64,000 nucleotides of DNA from Duganella aquatilis (GTDB taxonomy: Bacteria > Pseudomonadota > Gammaproteobacteria > Burkholderiales > Burkholderiaceae_D). Every line of letters begins with the position of its first letter. Within the stretch, counting starts at the first letter, position 1. Below are positions 32,715 through 40,841 of the stretch, piece after piece. The stretch covers positions 140,325 to 204,324 of the forward strand of contig NZ_WKJL01000009.1 in NCBI RefSeq assembly GCF_009674565.1, read 5' to 3'. A program made the translations under genes and the position numbers. The notes beneath the pieces were generated by a model. It searched no databases, was not told the origin of the DNA, and saw nothing but the letters and a program-made list of their open reading frames with translations.

Positions 32715-33821
32715 ATGATTGATTTGAATCGACGCGGTGTCGTGCTTGCTGCTGGTAGCGCTATCACGCTCTCGGCAGCCGGGCTTCCGGTGATGGCGGC
32801 AACGCCCGACCGCAAGCTGGGCTATGCGATTGTCGGACTGGGCGGTTATGGACTGGGGATCATCATTCCGCAGTTTAAGAACTGCCAGCACAGCAAGCTG
32901 GTGGCGCTGGTCAGCGGCGACCCGGTCAAGGCCAGGCGCGTGGCGGCCGAGTATGGCGTGCCGGAACGCAGCATTTACGATTACAAGAATTTCGATAGCA
33001 TCAAGGATAATCCGGACATCGACGTGGTCTACGTCTGCCTGCCCGTATCGATGCACGCCGAGTACACCATCCGCGCCGCTGCTGCCGGCAAGCACGTGAT
33101 GTGCGAGAAGCCGATGGCGGTCTCGTCGGCCGAATGCGAGGCCATGATCGCCGCCTGCAAGAAAGCCGGCAAGAAGCTAATGATCGGCTACCGCTGCCAC
33201 TTCGAGCCCTACAACCTGGAAGCGCGCCGCCGCGCCCGCGCAGGCGAGATCGGCAAGCTGCGCTATTTCCGTTCCGAGCACGGTTTCACGGCCGGCAACC
33301 CGAATTCCTGGCGCTTGAAGAAAGCCATGTCTGGCGGCGGTTCGCTGATGGATATCGGCATTTACGCGCTGAACGCCGCACGTTACATGACGGCCGAGGA
33401 ACCGGTCTCAGTCTACGCCAAGGAAACCACGGACCGCAACGATCCGCGCTTCCGCGAGGTGGAGGACATGATCGAGTTCCAGCTGGAATTCCCGTCCGGC
33501 GTTATTGCATCGTGCATGTCGATGTACAGCGCCAACCAGAACCACATCCTGCTGATGGGCGACAAGGGCCGCATCGACCTGGAGCCGGGCACGCGCTACG
33601 ACGGCAACAAGCTGTGGGTGGGACAGGACCGCAGCACACCGGTCAATCCGCCGCCGGGGCCGGGCGCGACGCAATGGTCCGGCCAGTTGGACCATCTGTC
33701 GCTGTGTGTGATCAACAACAAGGAACCGATCGTGCCGGGCGAAGAAGGCTTGCGCGACATTCGCATCATCGAGGCAATCTACCGCTCGGCGCGCGAGCAG
33801 AAACGGATTGCGCTTACGTAG
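32715..33821 (+). CDS. TAT-exported Gfo/Idh/MocA family oxidoreductase
   Basis: A 368-residue NAD(P)-dependent oxidoreductase resembling periplasmic glucose-fructose oxidoreductase. The N-terminus carries a twin-arginine-type signal (NRRGVVLAAGSAITLSAAG), then the Rossmann loop YAIVGLGGYGLG, the family EKP motif in CEKPMAV (~131) and the C-terminal substrate domain with GGGSLMDIGIYALNAARYM. TAT export with bound cofactor is the expected route. GGAG precedes the ATG. The substrate sugar or polyol is unknown. It overlaps the convergent hypothetical gene by 8 bp. Confidence 0.9.
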   Translation: MIDLNRRGVVLAAGSAITLSAAGLPVMAATPDRKLGYAIVGLGGYGLGIIIPQFKNCQHSKLVALVSGDPVKARRVAAEYGVPERSIYDYKNFDSIKDNPDIDVVYVCLPVSMHAEYTIRAAAAGKHVMCEKPMAVSSAECEAMIAACKKAGKKLMIGYRCHFEPYNLEARRRARAGEIGKLRYFRSEHGFTAGNPNSWRLKKAMSGGGSLMDIGIYALNAARYMTAEEPVSVYAKETTDRNDPRFREVEDMIEFQLEFPSGVIASCMSMYSANQNHILLMGDKGRIDLEPGTRYDGNKLWVGQDRSTPVNPPPGPGATQWSGQLDHLSLCVINNKEPIVPGEEGLRDIRIIEAIYRSAREQKRIALT

Positions 33822-34458
33822 CGGCGTCTTCGACGGCGCGGACATCCAGCATCGACACCACCAGGTCCGCGCCGGTCAGGAATTCTTTCAGCGGGAAGCC
33901 GTCTTCCAGCGCGACCACGGCGCCTTCGGCGATGGCGGGCGTCTCGCCGGCCGGGCGATTGGGCGTGTGCGGCATGTAGGCGAATTGCGGGAAGCGGGTC
34001 TGGCCGCGGTCGGCGATTTCGCTCAGCGTGCGCGGCGCGGTGCGCAGCAGGCCATTGCGCACGCGGCGCTGGCGTTCTTCGGCGCGTTTTTGCAGCAGCT
34101 CGGCCAGGCGCGCGATTTCAGCGGTCAGCCGGTCGGACTCGGCTTGCTGGCTCTGCATTTCCTCGTCGCTCAGCGCTTCTTCCCATTGCGTCAGCTTCAG
34201 CAGGCCGCGCTTGTGCATGGTCTGGCGCTGGAGGTCGATTTCCAGCGTGGACTGGCGCGTCTTGTGGCCTTCCAGCGTCTGCACGATGCTGACGTCGCCG
34301 TTGGCGCGGTGCCATTTGTCGTTGAAGTCGAACACCAGCCCGTCAAAGTAAAAATACATGGGCAGGGCGTGCGGCGAGATCAGCACTTCTTGCGGCAGCA
34401 TGTTCCAGCGTTCGGCCAGCTCCGCCAGCGTCAGGGTAAGAGGTTCTATCGTAGGCAT
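33814..34458 (-). CDS. Conserved hypothetical protein with N-terminal HTH-like segment
   Basis: A 214-residue soluble protein. Residues ~8-30 (LTLAELAERWNMLPQEVLIS) resemble a short MerR/excisionase-like helix-turn-helix; residues ~105-140 form a charged coiled coil (EEMQSQQAESDRLTAEIARL); the tail is Pro/Gly-containing and hydrophilic. No established family name was recognised. A DNA-binding role is suggested only by the HTH-like segment. Confidence 0.65.
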   Translation of the reverse strand: MPTIEPLTLTLAELAERWNMLPQEVLISPHALPMYFYFDGLVFDFNDKWHRANGDVSIVQTLEGHKTRQSTLEIDLQRQTMHKRGLLKLTQWEEALSDEEMQSQQAESDRLTAEIARLAELLQKRAEERQRRVRNGLLRTAPRTLSEIADRGQTRFPQFAYMPHTPNRPAGETPAIAEGAVVALEDGFPLKEFLTGADLVVSMLDVRAVEDAAT

Positions 34459-34510
34459 ACCGCCATTTTCGCATACAGCACCGATTGTTGCGCCGGCCTT
34501 TGCGAAAACG

Positions 34511-34963
34511 TCAGCGCAAGCGCTTGCGCATGAAAATGGTGGCCTGCGGATTGTCGTTGTAGCGCGCGCAACGTTCGTAGCCGAGGCGGTCGTAGAGCTT
34601 GATGGCGCCGATCAGGTCGTCCTTGGTGTCGAGGTAGACGGCGTCATGGCCGGCCTGGGCCGCGTGAGTTTCCAGCGCGTCCATCAGCGCATCGGCCAGG
34701 CCCAGGCGGCGATAGTCCGGCTTGACGTACAGGCGCTTGCACTCGGTGGCGCCGGGCACTTCGGCCAGCGGACGCATGGCCACGCAGGCGGCCGGCGGAT
34801 GGTTGACGTAGGCGATCCACATGGCCGAGCTGGCGTCGTTGAGGAAGGCGCGGATGGCGTCGTCGTCATCGCGCAGCACGACGTTGATGGCGTCGAAATA
34901 TTCGTGCAGCAGATGGCGGGCGTCGTTGAGGTCGGCGGCGGTGGCGCGGTGGATGCGGTTCAT
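34511..34963 (-). CDS. GNAT family N-acetyltransferase
   Basis: A 150-residue acyl-CoA-dependent acetyltransferase. The ATG at 34963 (MNRIHRATAADLNDA) is preferred over a TTG 12 codons upstream. The acetyl-CoA-binding V/A motif is seen as ECKRLYVKPDYRRLGLADAL at ~90-110, followed by YLDTKDDLIGAIKLYDRLGY, the usual GNAT C-terminal strand-helix. The substrate is unknown. It is divergent from the DUF5710 gene. Confidence 0.88.
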   Translation of the reverse strand: MNRIHRATAADLNDARHLLHEYFDAINVVLRDDDDAIRAFLNDASSAMWIAYVNHPPAACVAMRPLAEVPGATECKRLYVKPDYRRLGLADALMDALETHAAQAGHDAVYLDTKDDLIGAIKLYDRLGYERCARYNDNPQATIFMRKRLR

Positions 34964-35023
34964 ATGCGCCAATATAAGCGGCAGACAGTAAAATAACAAT
35001 CTTGCTGTCGCGGAGTAATTGAG

Positions 35024-35389
35024 ATGATGTTTTTAAAAGTGCCGTTCGCGGAAAAAGAAGAAGCCAAGGCGCTCGGCGCGCGCTGGAATGGCGAACGCAA
35101 ATCCTGGTACGTGCCGGATGGTAAGCCGGTCGAAGCGTTCGAGCGCTGGCTGCCGCCGGGCGGCGCCGATTTCGTGCCGGCCGTGGCCAAGCCGTCGCTC
35201 AAGTCGCGTCCGGTAATGACGGATTCGTACGCCGGCAAGCCGGTCATCGGCCGCCTGTACGTCGAGCTGCAACACGACTGCAATTCCTTCGAAGTCTGCC
35301 CGGTGTGTGCGCCCAAGCTGGCGGCTTCCGGCTGGCAGGCGCACTATGAAGATGTTGCAAAGATGCTAAAGCCGTTGCGTCCGGCGTGA
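35024..35389 (+). CDS. DUF5710 domain protein
   Basis: A 121-residue protein. The N-terminal ~1-45 (FLKVPFAEKEEAKALGARWN, RKSWYVPDG) is the DUF5710 motif, common in proteins linked to DNA metabolism and mobile elements. The C-terminal part has one CPVC pair (EVCPVCAPKL) that could bind a metal. GGAG lies eight bases before the ATG. Function is unknown. Confidence 0.8.
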   Translation: MMFLKVPFAEKEEAKALGARWNGERKSWYVPDGKPVEAFERWLPPGGADFVPAVAKPSLKSRPVMTDSYAGKPVIGRLYVELQHDCNSFEVCPVCAPKLAASGWQAHYEDVAKMLKPLRPA

Positions 35390-35432
35390 TGTTCTATTTA
35401 CAAAACTAACGAGAAGTGCAATCCTCGTTCGC

Positions 35433-36506
35433 ATGAATAGCACGACCCTGCAGCCTCGTTTTCGTACTGAAAATCGCGCCACCGAGCCGGTGCAGCGCTT
35501 CCGCCAGCCCGCCGATATCTTTGAGGCGCTGTTCCAAAGCATCCAGGGCGGCGAATCGCACGCCCGGCCCACGCTGGAGCTGACGCCGGATTCGCCTTTC
35601 CTGTCCTTCCTGGAAATCGGCTACGCGCTGCGCGCCTGCCTGGAAAGGCCGGACCGGCAGGATTATCTGCTGCAACGCCTGCGTCCCCACCTGAGCGTGA
35701 TGATCGGCACGCTGCCGGCCAGCATCCTGCCGCTGGGCATGCTGCCCAAGCTGGCGCCGCTGCCCGGCTTCCGCGAGCTGGAAGACATTTCCGACGACGA
35801 AGTCCGCGCCTGGCTGATACAGGAAGGTGGTCTCATCTACGGCGAAATGCAGCGCTTCGAGCTGGAAAATTACTTCGATGCGGTCAAACCCTTCCTGCCG
35901 CCGGGCGGCGTGATGGTCGATTTGGGCAGCGGCCTGGGCAAGGTGGTGATGACAGCCGCGCTGACCTTGCCGTTCACGCGCTGCGTCGGCATCGAGCTGA
36001 TGACCTACCGCCATCGCCTGGCGCAGGAGCGGCTGGTGAGCTTGCTGACGCTGAATCGCCAGGGGCTGGAATCCCTGCCGCAGCCGCTGCTGGCGGACGC
36101 GCCGCTGCTGCTGCCGTCCGGCGCCCAGACCACGGGCCGCCATCTGCTGGAACTGGGATCGCGCATCGCCTTCATCGAGAGCGATATGTTCAAGGTGGAT
36201 GTGCGCGGCGCCAGCCTGGTGTTCCTGTACAGCACCTGTTTCGGGCCGCTGATGGATGCGCTCAGCAACAAGCTGGCGCGCGAGCTGCCGGAAGGCGCGC
36301 TGGTCACCACCACCACTTATCCGATCAAGCACCCGGCGTTCCGGTTGTTGGAAACGCATGCGCCGGGCACCTTGTCCTGGACCAGCGTGATGATTTACCA
36401 GCGCATCGGCCCGCAGATGACGGCGCCGGCGTCCGAGGAACGCTATCTGCACCAGCCTGACGCGGATGCGTGGGAAGCACGCGTGCGCGAGGAGTGGGCG
36501 ACTTAA
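35433..36506 (+). CDS. DOT1-like class I SAM-dependent methyltransferase
   Basis: A 357-residue protein. The catalytic domain begins near residue 130: QEGGLIYGEMQRFELENYFD is followed by MVDLGSGLGKVVMTAAL (SAM-binding motif I with the DLGSGxGK of DOT1-type enzymes) and CVGIELMTYRHRLA; a motif-like FLYSTCFGPLMDAL lies at ~268. The N-terminal ~100 residues are helical and without recognised domain. Bacterial DOT1-fold proteins are poorly characterised; target (protein or small molecule) unknown. The stop overlaps convergent argP by 4 bp. Confidence 0.78.
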   Translation: MNSTTLQPRFRTENRATEPVQRFRQPADIFEALFQSIQGGESHARPTLELTPDSPFLSFLEIGYALRACLERPDRQDYLLQRLRPHLSVMIGTLPASILPLGMLPKLAPLPGFRELEDISDDEVRAWLIQEGGLIYGEMQRFELENYFDAVKPFLPPGGVMVDLGSGLGKVVMTAALTLPFTRCVGIELMTYRHRLAQERLVSLLTLNRQGLESLPQPLLADAPLLLPSGAQTTGRHLLELGSRIAFIESDMFKVDVRGASLVFLYSTCFGPLMDALSNKLARELPEGALVTTTTYPIKHPAFRLLETHAPGTLSWTSVMIYQRIGPQMTAPASEERYLHQPDADAWEARVREEWAT

Positions 36507-37387
36507 ATCAGGCAGTTGCGTGCAGTTGCGATCAAGTTATCCGACAAAGCGCGCGTGAACGGGGTCTGGATGTCCCACATATGCCACACCAGCGGGATAT
36601 CCAGCCATTCGCCCGGCGCCAGGTCGACCAGCGTTCCTTCCTTCATCTGCCGCTCGCATTGCGGGATCGGCAGCATGCCGTAGCCCAATCCTCCCTCCAA
36701 AAAACGTACGAAACCGTCCGAACTGGCCAGCGCGTGGTGCGGATAGCGGCCCGTATAGCCCGTGTGCTGGGCGATGAAGCGGGTTTGCAGCATGTCCTTG
36801 CGGTCGAAATTCAGCGCCGGCGCCTGCTGCACGGCCTGTGCATGCATGCCGGCCGGAAACCAGCGCGTGGCGAAGGCCGGGCTGGCCACACATAAATAGC
36901 GCATCACGCCCAGCGGCGTGACGGTGGTGCCCGGCACCTGGGCGGTTTCGCTGGTCACGCAGCCGAAAACGCGGCCTTCGCGCAGCATGGTCAGGGTGTG
37001 GTCCTGATCGTCCAGGTGGATGTGCAGCAGGCAGTCGCCGCGGCGCATCAGCGGCGTGACGGCTTCCTGCAGCCAGGTCGCGGCGCTGTCGGCGTTGACG
37101 GCGATGGCGATTTCCGGGCGGACATCGGCGTCGCCGGGGCGCTTGTCCAGCGCCGATTCCAGCAGTCGAACCTGGCGGTAATGGGCGATCAAACGCTGTC
37201 CGGCTTCGGTCGGCGAGGGCGGTTGGCTGCGGATGATCAGCAGCTCGCCGGCGCTGTTTTCCAGCATGCGGATGCGCTGCGACACTGCCGATTGGGTGAT
37301 CGACAGCGCGGCGGCAGCCTTGTCAAAGCTGCCATGATCGATCACCGCATCGAGCGCGGCCAGTCCCCGGTAGTCTACGCGACTCAT
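36503..37387 (-). CDS. argP: LysR family regulator ArgP (IciA-like)
   Basis: A 294-residue regulator with the N-terminal winged HTH characteristic of ArgP (DYRGLAALDAVIDHGSFDKA, ITQSAVSQRIRMLE) and an effector domain from ~90. ArgP senses basic amino acids (Lys/Arg) and activates the exporter gene argO/lysE. Here a LysE/ArgO homologue is divergently placed with an AT-rich spacer carrying a dyad, the classical layout, which supports this assignment. Confidence 0.92.
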   Translation of the reverse strand: MSRVDYRGLAALDAVIDHGSFDKAAAALSITQSAVSQRIRMLENSAGELLIIRSQPPSPTEAGQRLIAHYRQVRLLESALDKRPGDADVRPEIAIAVNADSAATWLQEAVTPLMRRGDCLLHIHLDDQDHTLTMLREGRVFGCVTSETAQVPGTTVTPLGVMRYLCVASPAFATRWFPAGMHAQAVQQAPALNFDRKDMLQTRFIAQHTGYTGRYPHHALASSDGFVRFLEGGLGYGMLPIPQCERQMKEGTLVDLAPGEWLDIPLVWHMWDIQTPFTRALSDNLIATARNCLI

Positions 37388-37396
37388 TAGCTCACC

Positions 37397-37426
37397 TAAT
37401 ATTTGGCAAATAATATTAATTATACT
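37397..37426 (+). promoter_or_regulatory. ArgP-type binding dyad and lysE promoter candidate
   Basis: The AT-rich spacer has the dyad TATTT-GGC-AAATA (37400-37412), of T-N11-A form, and TATACT (37421-37426) as a -10 for the exporter gene without a good -35, consistent with an activator-dependent promoter. Confidence 0.5.
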
Positions 37427-37474
37427 TATCTTCCGGCAGGCCGTAATCTGGCGGTTTTTTGCACGGAGAAGGTC

Positions 37475-38080
37475 ATGGAATTCACTGCTTTTTTGAAGGG
37501 CATCGGTTTGGGCGGCAGCCTGATCGTTGCGATTGGTTCACAAAACGCCTATTTACTCAGGCAGGCGCTGAAACGGCAATTTGTTCTGACCTGCATCGCC
37601 ATTTGTATTATCTGCGACGTGGTGCTGATTGGCGCCGGCGTTGCCGGCATGGGGAAACTGATTACTGAAGCGCTTGGCCTTTTATTCTGGATAAAAATAG
37701 CGGGATTCGTATTTTTATTCTGGTATGGATTGCGCGCGGCGCGCTCCGCATTGAATCCTGGCGTAATGTCGGCGAATGAGAATGATACTGCACCGGATCG
37801 CCGTGCGGTTATTGCAGCGATGCTGGCGTTCAGTTTATTAAATCCCCATGTTTATCTCGATACCGTGGTTTTATTAGGTTCGATAGGCGGCCAGCAAGCC
37901 GGCGCTGGACGTTGGTATTTTGCTCTTGGGGCAATGTTGGCATCGACCATATGGTTCAGCAGTTTGGGGCTGGGCGCGCGTTATTTGACGCCAATATTTT
38001 CCCGTCCCAATGCCTGGCGGATTTTGGACGGCATTATCGCCTTGATCATGTGGACCCTGGCGATCTCCCTGTTTGTGTAG
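37475..38080 (+). CDS. LysE/ArgO family amino acid exporter
   Basis: A 201-residue inner-membrane protein; the ATG at 37475 is preceded by GGAGAAGG. Five to six membrane helices are visible with the family's N-terminal GIGLGGSLIVAIGSQNAYLLRQ motif and the mid-protein LLNPHVYLDTVVLLGS motif. It should export lysine and/or arginine when ArgP senses excess. Confidence 0.93.
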   Translation: MEFTAFLKGIGLGGSLIVAIGSQNAYLLRQALKRQFVLTCIAICIICDVVLIGAGVAGMGKLITEALGLLFWIKIAGFVFLFWYGLRAARSALNPGVMSANENDTAPDRRAVIAAMLAFSLLNPHVYLDTVVLLGSIGGQQAGAGRWYFALGAMLASTIWFSSLGLGARYLTPIFSRPNAWRILDGIIALIMWTLAISLFV

Positions 38081-38085
38081 GGCGC

Positions 38086-38141
38086 AAGCTGAAAACTGGC
38101 TGGTTTATGCTAATTCTTAGCATGACTTTGCCTTTCAGCTT
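38086..38141. repeat. Nested inverted repeat between lysE and the GGDEF-EAL gene
   Basis: Outer arms AAGCTGAAA (38086-38094) and TTTCAGCTT (38133-38141) are perfect complements. Between them sits ATGCTAA-TTC-TTAGCAT (38107-38123), a perfect 7-bp hairpin. There is no T tract. It may be a structured terminator for lysE or a regulatory element for the next gene. Confidence 0.6.
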
Positions 38142-38188
38142 ACAATGCAGGTAGTCATCTTGATCCGCCCGCCGGGCGCAGAACGTCA

Positions 38189-40495
38189 ATGAGCGCAGAA
38201 CCAGGCTATCTCACAGCAATGGTGGTGGAATTTACCGCCGACTCCATCTTGAGCGCATTACTGATTTTCCTATGGCTGATGCAGCGCAAGGAAAAACACG
38301 CCTTATTCTGGGGCGCCGGCCAATTGGCGATTATGGCCGGTGGAATTATATGGTTTGGCGGCGCCGGCCTTATTCCCTTGGAATTGCAGCTGTATTTATG
38401 CGCCTTGTGTTTAACCGTCGGCATGGCTGGTTATTGGTCGGGCACGCAATTTTTTATCGGCAAATTACGCGCTTATCACGTGCGCTGGATGCTGCCGGTT
38501 ATTCTGACCCTCAGCGGCTTTTTTTATTACCTCTGGCACCTGAATAATGCATGGCTGCCGCCCGGCAGCGCGGCGGCTTTAGGCCTGGTGATGTTATGGG
38601 GGGGCTCGCGGTTGGTCAGCGTTAATAATCGCTATCGCTGGCTGGGCCTGACGCTGATGCTGCGCGGCGGTTTTAATTTGTTCTCGGCGGCCAGCCTCAG
38701 CCCGGACCTTTATAAAGTGTGGTTTGTCGGCACCAGCATTCTCAAGGTGCTGACGATGCTCGGCCTGATCTACGCGGTCCAGGATGAAATCCAGCAACGT
38801 TACGCCCGCACCATCGACAGCCTCAGCCATGGATTTCTGATCCGCGACCGGCGCGGCTATATCCACGTCGCCAATGAACGGTGTGCAAAGTTGCTAGGTT
38901 TTAACAGCGCACAAGAGTTGATCGGTTTGCATGTTTGCGATCTGTTGCCGGGCCTGACGCGCGAGATGGCCGACCACTATTTCTTCCGCTTCGAGGCCGA
39001 CGGCGCGGAGTATCCGATCGCCGATACCGCCATCTTTAAGTTGCGAAATGGCAATCATTTGCCGGTTGAGCTGCTGGGCTCGCCGTACGTCGAGCGCGGC
39101 CGCCTGTACTGCCTGGTCCAGCTGCTGGACATCAGCGAGCGTAAAAAGAAGGACGATTTGCTGTACCAGGCCGCCCGCGTCGATCCCGTCACCGGCTATT
39201 GCAACCGTCACGCGCTGTCGGTCCGGCTGACGGAGGAAGTGAAAAAGGCCGCCGCGGTGGGCCGCGAATGCGCGGTGCTGTTCATCGACCTGGACAAGTT
39301 CAAGCGCGTCAACGATTCCTTCGGCCATGCCGCCGGCGACGAGCTGCTGCGCAACGCCGCCGACAGCCTGCATCACCTGCTGCGACCGACCGACGTGCTG
39401 GCCCGCTTCGGCGGCGACGAGTTCATCATCGTCATTGCCGACCTGGCGCCGAACAGCGCCGAGCAGATGGCCATCGATTGCGCCGACGCCGTCATCGCCG
39501 CCATGGCCAAAGGCTTCGAGCTGTCCTACCATGCGATCAGCGTCACGGCCAGCGTCGGCATCGCCTGCTATCCCCACCACGGCGCCGATAGCGATACCCT
39601 GATCCGCAACGCCGACATCGCCATGTATGCGGCCAAGAAAGCCGGCCGCGGCGAGCGGCGCGTGTTCAACGATGCCATGAACGCCGTCGCCAAGAACGCC
39701 CTGGCGATCGACGGCGCCTTGCGCGACGCCATCGAGGCCAACGAGTTCTACCTGGTCTACCAGGCCATCACCAACGCCCACACCGGCAAGCTGACCAAGG
39801 TGGAGGCGCTGCTGCGCTGGAACAGTCCACTGCTGGGGCCGATGCCGCCGGACCGCTTCATTCCGGTCGCCGAGGACAGCGGCATGATCATCGCGCTGGG
39901 CACCTGGGTGCTGGAGCAGGCCTGCCGCCAGGTCGGCCTGTGGAAGCACAGCGTACTGGACGATGTGACCATCAGCATCAACGTCTCGGCCTGGCAGCTG
40001 GCCGATCCTGGGTTTGTCACGCTGGTGTCGCAGGCGCTGATCCGCAACGGCCTGTCGCCGCACCAGCTGGAACTGGAGCTGACCGAGCGCGTGCTGATCG
40101 AGGACGCCGCCAACGTCCAGACCGTGCTGGCGCAGCTGCGCGCGCTGGGCGTCGGCATTTCGCTGGATGACTTCGGCACCGGCTATTCCTCGCTCAGCTA
40201 TCTGACGCAGTTCCACCTGAACACGCTGAAGATCGACCGCGCCTTTGTCATGGATATCGAGCATAGCGAGCGCAGCAACAGCCTGGTGCACGCCATCATC
40301 GCCATGGGCCACAGCCTGGGCCTGCAACTGGTGGCGGAGGGCGTGGAAACGGCGGGGCAGGCCGCGATCCTGGAAAAGATGGGCTGCCATTATCTGCAGG
40401 GCTACCATATTTCGCGGCCGATACTGGCGGACGACCTGCTGCATTTCGCCGGCGACCGCGCCGCGCCGCAAGCGCAGCCGGACTTCGTTATTTAG
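38189..40495 (+). CDS. Membrane PAS-GGDEF-EAL bifunctional c-di-GMP enzyme
   Basis: A 768-residue protein. About seven N-terminal membrane helices (residues ~10-205) lead to a PAS domain (~210-320), a GGDEF domain (~325-485) with ARFGGDEF intact and RPTD five residues before it (I-site), and an EAL domain (~500-755) with KVEALLRW, the FGTGYSSL loop and downstream EGVET. Both catalytic cores look active. The membrane part resembles MASE-type sensors without a recognised ligand. It overlaps the convergent small secreted protein gene by 8 bp. Confidence 0.93.
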   Translation: MSAEPGYLTAMVVEFTADSILSALLIFLWLMQRKEKHALFWGAGQLAIMAGGIIWFGGAGLIPLELQLYLCALCLTVGMAGYWSGTQFFIGKLRAYHVRWMLPVILTLSGFFYYLWHLNNAWLPPGSAAALGLVMLWGGSRLVSVNNRYRWLGLTLMLRGGFNLFSAASLSPDLYKVWFVGTSILKVLTMLGLIYAVQDEIQQRYARTIDSLSHGFLIRDRRGYIHVANERCAKLLGFNSAQELIGLHVCDLLPGLTREMADHYFFRFEADGAEYPIADTAIFKLRNGNHLPVELLGSPYVERGRLYCLVQLLDISERKKKDDLLYQAARVDPVTGYCNRHALSVRLTEEVKKAAAVGRECAVLFIDLDKFKRVNDSFGHAAGDELLRNAADSLHHLLRPTDVLARFGGDEFIIVIADLAPNSAEQMAIDCADAVIAAMAKGFELSYHAISVTASVGIACYPHHGADSDTLIRNADIAMYAAKKAGRGERRVFNDAMNAVAKNALAIDGALRDAIEANEFYLVYQAITNAHTGKLTKVEALLRWNSPLLGPMPPDRFIPVAEDSGMIIALGTWVLEQACRQVGLWKHSVLDDVTISINVSAWQLADPGFVTLVSQALIRNGLSPHQLELELTERVLIEDAANVQTVLAQLRALGVGISLDDFGTGYSSLSYLTQFHLNTLKIDRAFVMDIEHSERSNSLVHAIIAMGHSLGLQLVAEGVETAGQAAILEKMGCHYLQGYHISRPILADDLLHFAGDRAAPQAQPDFVI

Positions 40496-40817
40496 CCGCA
40501 GGCACCGGCTGTGCCGCTTCGTCCGCCGTCAGTATCCAGATGCGGTCGATATAGCCCATGCCATCCACCGTGTAATTGACCACCAGGTCGGCGCCGCGCA
40601 CGGCGGCCGGCATCTCGATGCGGTTGTCCTGGTTGAAGATGCGCGCGGACGGCGACAGCTGGCGCGGCTTGCCGTCCAGCGTAATGTCGGGAAAATAGCC
40701 GGGCGTGAATTTGCCGCGCAGGATGTTGGCGGGGAAGGGGCGGTCAATGGCGAGCGCGGGCAGCGTCATCGTCAAGGCCAGCAGCACAGTCAAGGTCAGG
40801 GCAAACCAGCGTCGCAT
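40488..40817 (-). CDS. Small secreted protein, unknown
   Basis: A 109-residue protein with a signal peptide (MRRWFALTLTVLLALTMTLP, cleaved near ALA). The mature ~86 residues contain PFPANILRGKFTPGYFPDIT and VRGADLVVNYTVDGMGYIDR; no cysteines and no known domain. Probably periplasmic. It lies downstream of the NRAMP-type gene on the same strand with a 24-bp gap and may be cotranscribed. Confidence 0.75.
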   Translation of the reverse strand: MRRWFALTLTVLLALTMTLPALAIDRPFPANILRGKFTPGYFPDITLDGKPRQLSPSARIFNQDNRIEMPAAVRGADLVVNYTVDGMGYIDRIWILTADEAAQPVPAAK

Positions 40818-40841
40818 CGCACCTCCGGGGAAAACCGCAGC

